Positions 16,839 to 24,699 of a stretch of DNA of 64,000 nt are shown in pieces. Source of the stretch: Dyadobacter flavalbus (lineage in GTDB: Bacteria; Bacteroidota; Bacteroidia; Cytophagales; Spirosomataceae); assembly GCF_006149045.1 (NCBI RefSeq), contig NZ_VBSN01000071.1, forward strand, positions 1 to 64,000. The letters are read 5' to 3'. How positions within the stretch are numbered: position 1 is the stretch's first letter; every line of letters begins with the position of its first letter. The translations under genes were made by a program, and so were the position numbers. The notes beneath the pieces were generated by a model. That model saw only the letters and a program-made list of their open reading frames with translations. It searched no databases and was not told where the DNA came from.

Positions 16839-19076
16839 TTATACAATCAGTAAAGGATTGGTAATCCTGGATTCGAGCGAAGTATTAAACTGTACTTCCA
16901 TATTTGCATATTCCACGGCAACCGTCTGAGGCATTGGCGACCGGTAAATGCCAAACTTCCAGTATGGGCCGGTTTCATCCGGATAACCGATTCCGATGTT
17001 GGAAATATTCACCAGCTCCACGCCGTCTTTCCACCATTGAAACTGACCGTTGGTTGGCGAGAAACGGATGCGCATGACGTTTTTGTGCCAGATTCCGCGC
17101 GTAAACTGGCTCGTGCCTCTCAGAAAGGATTTCGGACTTACCGTATGCGGTGTTACCGTTGTGGAGCAGGTAAAAGCTTTGAAAGTGTCAAGTCCTTCCA
17201 GCCTGAAACCCAGCACCGGCGGTGAACTGATATCGCCTTCATCTTCGCTGGCATGAAACTGGCCGAGGTAACAGAAGTCGGACGGTTCCAGGGTAAGTGC
17301 TTCCCCCGGTTCGATTTTGATTGCGAATGAAAGCCATACATCCTGATCATAAGGCATTTGTGCGCCTTTCATGTAAAACTCGGAACGTTCGCGGTATTTA
17401 TTGGTATAGTCTCCGGACCAGACTTCTCCTGCATTTACTACTGCGCGGTACAGCGGAGACGTTTTATTCATTGCTTTCTGAAGAGACCATTCCTTGTTCG
17501 CAGTCTGTGTCATATAGGATTTGTCGAACATGCTCAGGATGGTGCCCGCGTTTCCAACAGAAACAAACTGCTCGGGGAACAAGTTAACGGCAATATCCTC
17601 ATGCTCCGAGTTGATCATACTGGAATCATAAAAATTGATGATCTGGATTTCGTTTTCCGATTGTTCAATCTGATAGTTGGTACTTGTCTGTTTGATCCAG
17701 TTTCCACCATCGGTTCTTTGTGTAAAAACGTCCGATGCACTGCTGGAACCCGGCCTGTTCAAGGTTACTATGTCCGCTTTTCTGGTAACGGGAGTGGCAT
17801 TGGTACGGATATAACTTGTCATTGCAACGGCTTTTTCCAGCTGGATTCCCCAGATCAGCACACCGCTTGTACCGTCACCGGTGTAGGATTGCTTGCCGTT
17901 GCTGATTTCACAACCGATTACCGTCGAGGTATTGGAGGAAGATGCGATGAAAGTGGCAGCACAGCGGAACCAGCCATTTCCTGCATTCTCTACTGCCGAT
18001 CCGATAAAAATGCTGCTTTTGTTTCCTACAATTCCGTTTGCTATGTCAAAATGGATCGTAAGTCCGCTTACATTGAAATAAACCCAGGTGCGTTCGGCGG
18101 CTTTAAAAAATGCACTGAGTGTATATGTATTTCCCGCCTCTGTGCTGATTGTCGGATTGGGCACAATATAATGGGTTGTACTGCTTGCCGTGCTCTCCTT
18201 TATTTTGTAGCCAAAAGTTTCACCGTCCGGAGATTTCACAGTCGAAAGCGGTGTACTTGCAGCTTGTTTGCGCCACGGCGTACCTTCCAGCTTTTGAGAA
18301 TAAGGGATCAGGTTGGTACTTTCCGGTTCTATCAGTGCTCCTGCCAGTAACGGGGCTGCATTGGACAGCCTGTAATTGTACCGCAGGCCCATGTAAGGGT
18401 TTTCGGCAGTCGGCGTGTAGGCAGTCATGTTAATTCCCGGCTCCATTTGTGCGCCCCAGGCATAGATGTATTTTCCGGTAACACCTGCATAGCTTGCCAT
18501 ACTGCTGTCATTCAGAATGTAAACATGAAAGCCGGATACCGAACCAAGGTCAGGAACGGCCGTTAACTGAAGTCTCCACCAGCCGTTGCCGCTGTTAACC
18601 GCCTTGTAACTGATCAGATTGGAACTGGCCGCTATAAAAGTACCATTGGCAAGATCAAGTTTTACAGTCGGGTTGCCTCCGGTAAAAGAAGTGGAATCTG
18701 AAAAGCTGAACTGTATTTTGCTTCGCGATCCTGCTTTAAGGTACATACTTACCGTAACCGGCTGTCCCTGCGGAACGGGAACAATGCGTGAAATCCTGTG
18801 TTCGCCGGTTTTGATTTCTTCAGTTATTTTGCAGGCAGTGCCGGAACCGTCCGGTGCCAGCGTGTCGCTTGTCGTTGCAGCAAAGGCCATCACCTGAACC
18901 CACGGGCTCAACGATAATTTGTGACTTTGCGATATCCAGTTTCTTCCCGGTTGTGCAAAGTGCAGGTATCCGTCCGAGCCGTAATAGGAAGCTTCACTTT
19001 CTCTCATAAAGGAGATGTTGTTGTTAAGCGATGAAGGCTCTTCTCTGAAATCGAAAGCTTGAACTGGTGCTAGCAT
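16839..19076 (-). CDS. Heparin-lyase-I-family polysaccharide lyase with two jelly-roll modules
   Basis: A 745-residue protein. The C-terminal part (about 460-735) reads like the heparin lyase I fold: RERSEFYMKGAQMPYDQDVWLSFAIKIEP, LGQFHASEDEGD, GIWHKNVMRIRFSPTNGQFQWWKDGVEL and GPYWKFGIYRSPMP. Two related beta-rich modules precede it (about 30-225 and 240-440), each with LSPWVQ/EGTPWRK, PDGSGTACKI/PDGETFGYKI and a GNGWWRLQ/GNGWFRC motif. Such modules are common in phage tail fibres and some carbohydrate-active proteins. The first 25 residues (MLAPVQAFDFREEPSS) are not a signal peptide. No in-frame ATG exists upstream before a stop near 19104, so export is unexplained. It probably cleaves or binds an acidic polysaccharide. 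Confidence 0.8.
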   Translation of the reverse strand: MLAPVQAFDFREEPSSLNNNISFMRESEASYYGSDGYLHFAQPGRNWISQSHKLSLSPWVQVMAFAATTSDTLAPDGSGTACKITEEIKTGEHRISRIVPVPQGQPVTVSMYLKAGSRSKIQFSFSDSTSFTGGNPTVKLDLANGTFIAASSNLISYKAVNSGNGWWRLQLTAVPDLGSVSGFHVYILNDSSMASYAGVTGKYIYAWGAQMEPGINMTAYTPTAENPYMGLRYNYRLSNAAPLLAGALIEPESTNLIPYSQKLEGTPWRKQAASTPLSTVKSPDGETFGYKIKESTASSTTHYIVPNPTISTEAGNTYTLSAFFKAAERTWVYFNVSGLTIHFDIANGIVGNKSSIFIGSAVENAGNGWFRCAATFIASSSNTSTVIGCEISNGKQSYTGDGTSGVLIWGIQLEKAVAMTSYIRTNATPVTRKADIVTLNRPGSSSASDVFTQRTDGGNWIKQTSTNYQIEQSENEIQIINFYDSSMINSEHEDIAVNLFPEQFVSVGNAGTILSMFDKSYMTQTANKEWSLQKAMNKTSPLYRAVVNAGEVWSGDYTNKYRERSEFYMKGAQMPYDQDVWLSFAIKIEPGEALTLEPSDFCYLGQFHASEDEGDISSPPVLGFRLEGLDTFKAFTCSTTVTPHTVSPKSFLRGTSQFTRGIWHKNVMRIRFSPTNGQFQWWKDGVELVNISNIGIGYPDETGPYWKFGIYRSPMPQTVAVEYANMEVQFNTSLESRITNPLLIV

Positions 19077-19703
19077 TTTCCTGAATATTTGTAATAGGTT
19101 GAACTAAGTCTGTTTGTTGAAAAATTGATTCAGCTGACGGAGCCATTCAGCCGGGAAAGCCTGAAAACATGAAATGGGTTACCCGGATTAAAATGCTGCG
19201 TGTTAGAGTTATGTGTGAATCAGTGTGTTACTCGTTTGTAATTTGATGAAACAAAATTAGACGGGGCGCCGTCCTGAAAACATGACCTGCGTCATGTTTA
19301 AAACTAACATTAATTATTTTGTCAGAATTGACGTATTATTTCACTTATAATAGATATCGTCTGCCTAACAAATTGTAGTAAATATTTTAGAAGGTATTTG
19401 CTTTCGCGTAAAATCATGAAGAGATTGGCGGAGATAACCGGCATATTTTCATGAGCAGCCGGCCGGAAGTTTACATGAAAAGTATAGGCATGATGCTGGT
19501 TTCCGAACCCGTGGAACCTGTATACGATCGGGACCGCTCCGCAATCCGAATTCCCCAAAACAGCGTAAAGCAGGCCTGTTTCTGCTGTTTTCCTGCTGAT
19601 TCTGATTGCTGTATTTTACAGAATCCGGCCTGGCATCATTTTTAGAGCCATATCCTTCAGGCAGAGAAACTGCATGCATGTTTTAAATAAAAAAATAGGA
19701 AAA
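19077..19703. other. 627-bp divergent intergenic region
   Basis: No convincing gene; a 78-codon minus frame at 19322-19558 has no protein character. The only clear structure is the dyad at 19278-19299. The region must hold the promoters of the divergent lyase and OmpA-like genes. Confidence 0.6.
19278..19299. promoter_or_regulatory. Perfect dyad, possible Crp/Fnr-type site
   Basis: AAACATGAC (19278-19286), CTGC, then GTCATGTTT (19291-19299). An inner TGAC-N4-GTCA has the 4-bp spacing of Fnr-type sites. It lies 202 bp before the lyase start and 405 bp before the OmpA-like start. Confidence 0.4.
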
Positions 19704-20312
19704 ATGGCTGAATTAGACGTCCAACCCAAAAAGAACAATCCATGGCTGATTTGGTTAATCCTTGCGGTACTTGTTGTGGCCCTGATCTTTTACTTCCGCA
19801 GCAACAGCAACGACAAGAGCGTATCCATCGGCAACGACAGCACTGCAACGGACACTTCCGCTCTGGCTGCCTGGGACAATGTTGACTGGAATGCCTCTGA
19901 AACTTCTTACGAAGAAATTACAGATACCACGATTTCGGTGCGGGGAAACAAGGATTATACGATCTACGGACTTGGCGAAAACATTTTGTTCAACGTCGGC
20001 GATACGGCATTGCAGGCAAGTGCGCAGTATCAGCTGAAACAAATCGCCGCTTCCGTAAACAAGCGTTACAAAGAAGCTTCTCTGGCTGTTTACGGAAGAA
20101 CCGATTCCACCGGAACGGCCGGCCTGAACAAGGAACTGGGCAAATTGCGCGCGGAAGCTGTGAAACAGTGGCTTGTTGAAAATGCAAATATCAACGCGGA
20201 TAACATTGCTGTTTATTCCAAAGGACAATCCGATCCGGTTGCAAGCAACGCAACGCCGGAAGGCAGACAAATGAACCGAAGAGTGGATATTGTTGCAAGG
20301 GCGCAGAAGTAA
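19704..20312 (+). CDS. OmpA-family protein anchored in the inner membrane
   Basis: A 202-residue protein counted from the ATG at 19704 (MAELDVQPKKNNPWLIWL), which follows an AGGAAAA stretch; a start 30 bp earlier is less likely. One transmembrane helix (about 13-31) is followed by a polar linker and a C-terminal OmpA/MotB-type domain (about 90-200). The peptidoglycan-binding features are NILFNVGDTALQ, YGRTDSTGTAGLNKELGKLRAEAV and NRRVDIV. It probably tethers the membrane to the cell wall. The PRC-barrel gene follows after 39 bp and probably shares a stress-type role. Confidence 0.88.
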   Translation: MAELDVQPKKNNPWLIWLILAVLVVALIFYFRSNSNDKSVSIGNDSTATDTSALAAWDNVDWNASETSYEEITDTTISVRGNKDYTIYGLGENILFNVGDTALQASAQYQLKQIAASVNKRYKEASLAVYGRTDSTGTAGLNKELGKLRAEAVKQWLVENANINADNIAVYSKGQSDPVASNATPEGRQMNRRVDIVARAQK

Positions 20313-20351
20313 GATTTGATTCTAACATTTTAACTCTAAAAGGATTTGACA

Positions 20352-21233
20352 ATGGCCATAAATGATGATTATAATGAAGAAAACCGCCTGCAGGAACTGG
20401 GCGGCAGCGATTTCGAGATTGTAGACGGACAGCCGGATATCAAAGGCTGGGAAGTGAAAAACGCAACCGGTGAAGATCTGGGTGAAGTGGATGAACTGAT
20501 TTTTGATGTAACAAGCCGCAAAGTCCGCTACATCGTTGTGGATCTGGATGAAAATGACCTGAATCTGAACTCCAGAAAAGTACTTGTCCCGATTGGGCTG
20601 GTGACATTGCAGGAAAATGACCGCGAAGTGATTTTACCTTCATCCGAAGCACAGCATCTTTATGCACTCCCTGAATACGAAAAGGGAAAAATCACTCCGG
20701 CACTGGAATCAGAGATACGGAATACGCTGACCGGACTTGGACTTGCGGCAGCGGGTACTGCGTTGTACGACCGCCATCCGGAAGGTTTTTACAATCACCA
20801 GCATTTTGATGACACACAGTTTTATGCAGGCCGCAATAATGCAGACCCTGTTAAAATCCCGATTATTGAAGAGGAACTGAATGTGGGCAAAACAGAAGTG
20901 GAAACTGGCGGTGTGGCCGTTACAAGCAAAATCATTGAAACGCCTGTAAGCGAAAGCATAACGCTCCGCGAAGAACAGGTGCACGTTACGCGTGAAGCAG
21001 TGGACCGCCCGGCAACTGTTGATGATTTTGAAACTTTCAAAGATGGAAAAGCAGAGCTGATCGAAACCCGGGAAGTGCCGGTTGTAAGCAAAATTGCTAC
21101 CGTTGTTGAAGAAGTTTCCATCCGGAAGGAAGTAGGAGAGCGAAAGGAAGTAATCAGGGATACGGTACGGAAAACCGAAGTCGATATTGAGGATATTGAC
21201 CATGACAAACCGGAAACCGGTCTGAATTTGTAA
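20352..21233 (+). CDS. PRC-barrel and DUF2382 (YsnF-like) protein
   Basis: A 293-residue protein starting MAINDDYNEENRL at the ATG 20352 (a TTG 6 bp earlier is in frame). Residues about 25-110 form a PRC-barrel: IKGWEVKNATGEDLGEVDELIFD and RKVRYIVVDLDEND. Residues about 170-285 form a DUF2382 domain with repeated valine/glutamate segments (IPIIEEELNVGKTEVETGGVAV, ITLREEQVHVTREAVDRP, VSIRKEVGERKEVIRDTVRKTEV). This pair is known from general-stress proteins; the biochemical role is unknown. No signal or membrane segment. It ends at a bidirectional terminator. Confidence 0.9.
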   Translation: MAINDDYNEENRLQELGGSDFEIVDGQPDIKGWEVKNATGEDLGEVDELIFDVTSRKVRYIVVDLDENDLNLNSRKVLVPIGLVTLQENDREVILPSSEAQHLYALPEYEKGKITPALESEIRNTLTGLGLAAAGTALYDRHPEGFYNHQHFDDTQFYAGRNNADPVKIPIIEEELNVGKTEVETGGVAVTSKIIETPVSESITLREEQVHVTREAVDRPATVDDFETFKDGKAELIETREVPVVSKIATVVEEVSIRKEVGERKEVIRDTVRKTEVDIEDIDHDKPETGLNL

Positions 21234-21260
21234 TAGATTCCGGTTTTGAAAAAGCCAGAC

Positions 21261-21291
21261 AAAAAGGATCGCCATAGCAGCGATCCTTTTT
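21261..21291. terminator. Bidirectional terminator between convergent genes
   Basis: A perfect 12-bp stem, AAAAAGGATCGC (21261-21272) with its complement (21280-21291), around a 7-nt loop. A-run and T-run flank the stem, so it works in both directions for the genes ending at 21233 and 21309. Confidence 0.92.
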
Positions 21292-21308
21292 GTTTGGTAA
21301 TTGAAAAT

Positions 21309-22217
21309 TTATGAACGGAATGCAAGTGGCGTAAAAGATGTCTGCTTTTTGAAAGAATTGGAAAAATGCGCCAGATCGTCAAACCCCAATGTGAAAGAAA
21401 TTTCCGAAATGTTCCAGTCCGTCTGTTTAAGTAAAATCTTGGCTTCCTGAATGACTCTCGTACGGATAATTTCTGTCGTGGTACGGCCAAATGTTTCCTT
21501 TAATACCTTGTTCAGATGATTTACATGAACCGCCAGGGTATCGGCATAATCTTTCGCCGTACGCAGGTTCAATCTTTGCTGCGGAGATTCCAGCGGAAAC
21601 TGACGTTCCAGCAGTTCAATGAACAGCGAAGAAATACGGTCGGAGGCACTCTGGGCCACATGCAGCGCCGAAGCGGGCTGAAGTTTCTGGCCGTAATGGA
21701 TCAGTTCCATGACCAGATTGCGAATCAGGTCGTATTTGTAAACATAGTCCGTGCCCATTTCTTTGTACATCTTCCGGAATATATACTCGAGTTCGTCCGT
21801 TTCTTCCTGCGTTAGCTGGAAAATAGGTAATTCGCCGGGCTGAAAAATCGGCAGATCGTCCAGTACAATCCCGGCTTTGTTTTTTGCCAGAAAATCCGCA
21901 GTAAAAATGCAAAAGAACCCCGACTGGTTATCGTCCTGAGGCAGCCAGTGATATGGAATCCGGGGCGTGGCAAAAAGCAAGGCACTTTCGTGAATATCAA
22001 TGACTTTATCGGCGTATTCTGCCCGGTTTTTTCCCTTGATCAGACTGATTTTGTAATAGGCCCGGCGGCTGTACGGCATCATGCGCGCTCCGCTGTTCTG
22101 TTCAAAAAGCTTTTCCGTTTCAAAAATATTGAAATGCCCGATTTCCCTCGTGATCCCTTCGGGAAGTTTGGCGGTGGCTTTCTGATAAAAGTCCTCGATG
22201 GATGAATTGCCGATCAT
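21309..22217 (-). CDS. AraC-family transcriptional regulator
   Basis: A 302-residue protein counted from the ATG at 22217 (MIGNSSIEDFYQKATAKLPEGI). The frame stays open further upstream but would overlap the preceding gene. The N-terminal cupin-like sensor domain is about 20-150, and the C-terminal 100 residues are the double helix-turn-helix: AVHVNHLNKVLKETFGRTTTEII and DWNISEISFTLGFDDLAHFSNSFKKQTSFTPLAFR. It lies 59 bp behind the SDR gene on the same strand and probably controls it. Confidence 0.92.
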   Translation of the reverse strand: MIGNSSIEDFYQKATAKLPEGITREIGHFNIFETEKLFEQNSGARMMPYSRRAYYKISLIKGKNRAEYADKVIDIHESALLFATPRIPYHWLPQDDNQSGFFCIFTADFLAKNKAGIVLDDLPIFQPGELPIFQLTQEETDELEYIFRKMYKEMGTDYVYKYDLIRNLVMELIHYGQKLQPASALHVAQSASDRISSLFIELLERQFPLESPQQRLNLRTAKDYADTLAVHVNHLNKVLKETFGRTTTEIIRTRVIQEAKILLKQTDWNISEISFTLGFDDLAHFSNSFKKQTSFTPLAFRS

Positions 22218-22276
22218 TTCTTTTTTGCAAAAATCAAATTTAAACGCTTTGCATGGCCATTCAAAATCCGGTTGTT

Positions 22277-23035
22277 TCAAAGATTCATTCCGCCGGAGAT
22301 TTCTATACGCTGCGCATTGATCCAGCGGGCATCTTCGGTACATAAAAATGCGACCACACCGCCGATGTCATCCGGCAGGCCAACACGTCCAAGCGCAGTA
22401 ATATGGCTGATATGTTTGTTAATTTCCGCATTGTCCCGAACCCGGCCGCCTGAAAAGTCCGTTTCAATCGCACCCGGTGCAATGACATTGGCCTTGATTT
22501 TTCTGGGTCCGAGTTCCGCGGCCAGATATCTTGTAAATACTTCCACAGCGCCTTTCATGGAAGCATAAGCAGAAGATCCCGGCATGCTGAAACGCGCCAG
22601 ACCGGACGAAACATTGATAATCCCGCCGCCGTCGTTCAGTACAGGAAGCGCTTTTTGCGTCAGGAAATATACCCCTTTGAAATGCACGTTCAGTAATTCA
22701 TCAAACAGTTCTTCGGTAACATTTTCAATCAGTGCATTGCCGCCCATTCCGCCGTTATTGACCAGGAAATCAAAACGTTCGGTATTGAACTTGGTTTTCA
22801 GGACTTCTCCGAGCCTTTCGAAAAAGGCACCAAAGCTTTTTACATCACCCGCATTCAGCTGCAGCGCGGCTGCCTTTTGCCCGGCCTGTTCAATCTGCTC
22901 AACCACATGCAGTGCTTCTTCCTCTTTACTGTAATAAGTAAGAATGACATCAATCCCTTTTTCGGCCAGCTTGAGTGCCATGTTTTTTCCCAAACCGCGA
23001 CTTCCGCCGGTTACAAGTGCTATTTTCTTTTCCAT
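22277..23035 (-). CDS. Short-chain dehydrogenase/reductase
   Basis: A 252-residue classical SDR. The Rossmann motif is TGGSRGLG (9-16), NNGG lies at 93-96, and the catalytic residues are Ser143/144, Tyr157 and Lys161 (YASMK). The C-terminal region has APGAIETDFSGGR and ends ISGGMNL. The loop after the glycine-rich motif lacks the acidic residue expected for NAD(H) and has TYYSKEE, so NADP(H) is likelier (inference). Substrate unknown. It is the first gene before an AraC regulator. Confidence 0.92.
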   Translation of the reverse strand: MEKKIALVTGGSRGLGKNMALKLAEKGIDVILTYYSKEEEALHVVEQIEQAGQKAAALQLNAGDVKSFGAFFERLGEVLKTKFNTERFDFLVNNGGMGGNALIENVTEELFDELLNVHFKGVYFLTQKALPVLNDGGGIINVSSGLARFSMPGSSAYASMKGAVEVFTRYLAAELGPRKIKANVIAPGAIETDFSGGRVRDNAEINKHISHITALGRVGLPDDIGGVVAFLCTEDARWINAQRIEISGGMNL

Positions 23036-23209
23036 TATTTCAAACGTTTTTTTGATTAGGCAAAGGTGATTAAAATACGGGTCTGTGGTTTGTATATATC
23101 AATCCGATATTTGCGAATTTCAATCAATGCACTTTTGTAAACCGTATTTACTGCCCAGTTCGGTTGTATCAGTATTCCGCTTTCAAATAAGAAGAAGAAT
23201 CACGGTTTG

Positions 23210-23947
23210 TCAGTTTTGCTGAAAAAGCTTTATGGTATAATCCAGCAGCGCGGTACTGCCCGACTCGCCGTGTCCGGGAATAACAACCTCTGCGTCCGGA
23301 TATTCTGCCTTGATTTTAGTCACCGTTTCCGACCAGTCATTTACATTGGCGTCTTCCAGGTTGCCTTTTGTTGCGTTCATTTCTTTAATCAGGCATCCTC
23401 CGAACATGACCTTCTCGTCAGGAAAATAACCGATGATGTTATCGCGGGTATGGCCTTCGCCGTAGAATGCGGCAATTACTTTTTTATGGCCTGCTTTGAT
23501 TTTCAGTATATTGTCAAAACCGTTTTGCGGAACGGCATAGTTTTTCAGTTTGGCTGCTTTTATCGTCAGGTTGGAAGCGTAGGAGGGAATTCCGCGCTCG
23601 TGGAATGCATTCAGTCCGCCAAGGCAATCTGCATGAAAATGCGTTGGAATAATGGCAATGACCTTGCATTTCAGACTGTCGTCCACCCATTTTATAAGTT
23701 CTGCCGACATGCTGTCATTCACAGGTGTATCAAATATCACAGCCTCATTCCTGTCAAAAACAACCATTCCATTACAGGAAACCTTTCCGAAGCTTTCCGT
23801 CTGAAGAAAAGTGGTATGCCGGTATACGTTTTCCCTGACTTTCTGAACGGTAATATTCGGTGAAGTATAACTTTTGTCTGAAACCTTTGCTGTCTGGCAG
23901 CCTGAAAACAGTAATACGGAAGCAAGAAAAAGAAAATGTCTGAACAT
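23210..23947 (-). CDS. Subclass B1 metallo-beta-lactamase, lipoprotein
   Basis: A 245-residue protein. The signal peptide ends in a lipobox, LLFSGC, with Cys17, so the mature enzyme is predicted to be a membrane-anchored periplasmic lipoprotein. All B1 zinc ligands are present: His103, His105 and Asp107 in PTHFHADCLGG, His166 in GEGHTRDN, Cys185 in MFGGCLIK, and His226 in IPGHGESG. Lys188 after the Cys ligand and the GNLEDAN segment (195-201) are also B1 features. Such enzymes hydrolyse penicillins, cephalosporins and carbapenems with two zinc ions; the actual spectrum cannot be read from the sequence. No mobile element or integron borders it, so it looks intrinsic. Confidence 0.93.
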   Translation of the reverse strand: MFRHFLFLASVLLFSGCQTAKVSDKSYTSPNITVQKVRENVYRHTTFLQTESFGKVSCNGMVVFDRNEAVIFDTPVNDSMSAELIKWVDDSLKCKVIAIIPTHFHADCLGGLNAFHERGIPSYASNLTIKAAKLKNYAVPQNGFDNILKIKAGHKKVIAAFYGEGHTRDNIIGYFPDEKVMFGGCLIKEMNATKGNLEDANVNDWSETVTKIKAEYPDAEVVIPGHGESGSTALLDYTIKLFQQN

Positions 23948-24635
23948 GGAAATCTGGATTTTGACAAAAACGGGTAGTGCTGCAAATTAAATCTTTTTGC
24001 CGCAACTCTGATGCACTCATCCTGCAAAACTGTTCGGTTTGTGCCGCTTAAAGCCATTGACTTGTAAAATAGAACATACCAATTTCCGGGCATATTCCGT
24101 TTCATTGTTTTTCCGGTTCACTATCCTGGGTTCAGAACCGGGCCGCAGCAGTTTCTGAAGGATATTTCATAAAAACAGTTGATAGAATGGATGAATATTG
24201 CAATCTGAAATTTGCGCTGCATAACGGTTCCGATGATCAAAGGATCTTTACTGCCGCTTTCCCCAAATGGAATTTGCCCGTAACCGGAGACCATATCCTG
24301 ATTAACCGCGGAAATACTTCCGTAATCTTTAAGGTAATCGGCAAAACACACGTTTTTGAAAATGGCAAGTTCAGCGAAATCCTGTATGCCGTTATGCAGG
24401 AAGATCATTATTGATTGAAGATCCAGATACGTCTTGCTTCTTGCCTTCACTTCATCCGTCTTCCGGAGATTATGAGGGTTCGGGTATAATTCAATGCAGC
24501 CGGGTCTTCCATCCAGCATATCAAGGTTTTAGCTTGTTCGGCAAATAATCAGATTAATCTACTTGCAATCAGACTGCTGCAAACTTTCAGTTGTTGCAGT
24601 TCCCATTTGGTTCCTAAAATATTTCACCGCCATAA
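23948..24635. other. 688-bp region with one possible small gene
   Basis: This lies between the beta-lactamase start and the heme-operon promoter. Apart from the small gene at 24187-24414 nothing convincing is seen; a 132-codon minus-strand frame over the same stretch (24121-24519) looks like its shadow. Confidence 0.5.
24187..24414 (+). CDS. Small hypothetical protein, possible gene
   Basis: A 75-residue frame starting MDEYCNLKFALHNG. The latter half, GDHILINRGNTSVIFKVIGKTHVFENGKFSEILYAVMQED, has an alternating beta pattern that looks protein-like rather than random. It has no signal peptide or membrane segment, and its strand differs from the upstream beta-lactamase. No family is recognised. 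Confidence 0.5.
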   Translation: MDEYCNLKFALHNGSDDQRIFTAAFPKWNLPVTGDHILINRGNTSVIFKVIGKTHVFENGKFSEILYAVMQEDHY

Positions 24636-24666
24636 TTTGTATTTAGTATAAATAAGCATTCCTTTG
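24636..24666 (+). promoter_or_regulatory. Probable promoter of the heme uptake operon
   Basis: TTTG (24636-24639), 19 nt, then TTCCTTTG (24659-24666). This fits the Bacteroidota TTTG-N19-TAnnTTTG pattern with one mismatch in the -7 box. Transcription would start near 24673, 27 nt before the TTG start codon. Confidence 0.55.
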
Positions 24667-24690
24667 TAAAATATAATTAGTCTAAATAAG
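24643..24690 (+). repeat. Duplicated 14-bp motif around the heme-operon promoter
   Basis: TTAGTATAAATAAG (24643-24656) and TTAGTCTAAATAAG (24677-24690) differ at one base and are 34 bp apart. One lies in the promoter spacer and the other just after the expected start site, an arrangement typical of repressor sites. A Fur-like or heme-responsive regulator is plausible. Confidence 0.5.
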
Positions 24691-24699
24691 AAGAAGCTC

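Noticed and set aside
24121..24519. 132-codon minus-strand frame
   Set aside because: Less protein-like than the overlapping plus-strand small gene at 24187-24414.
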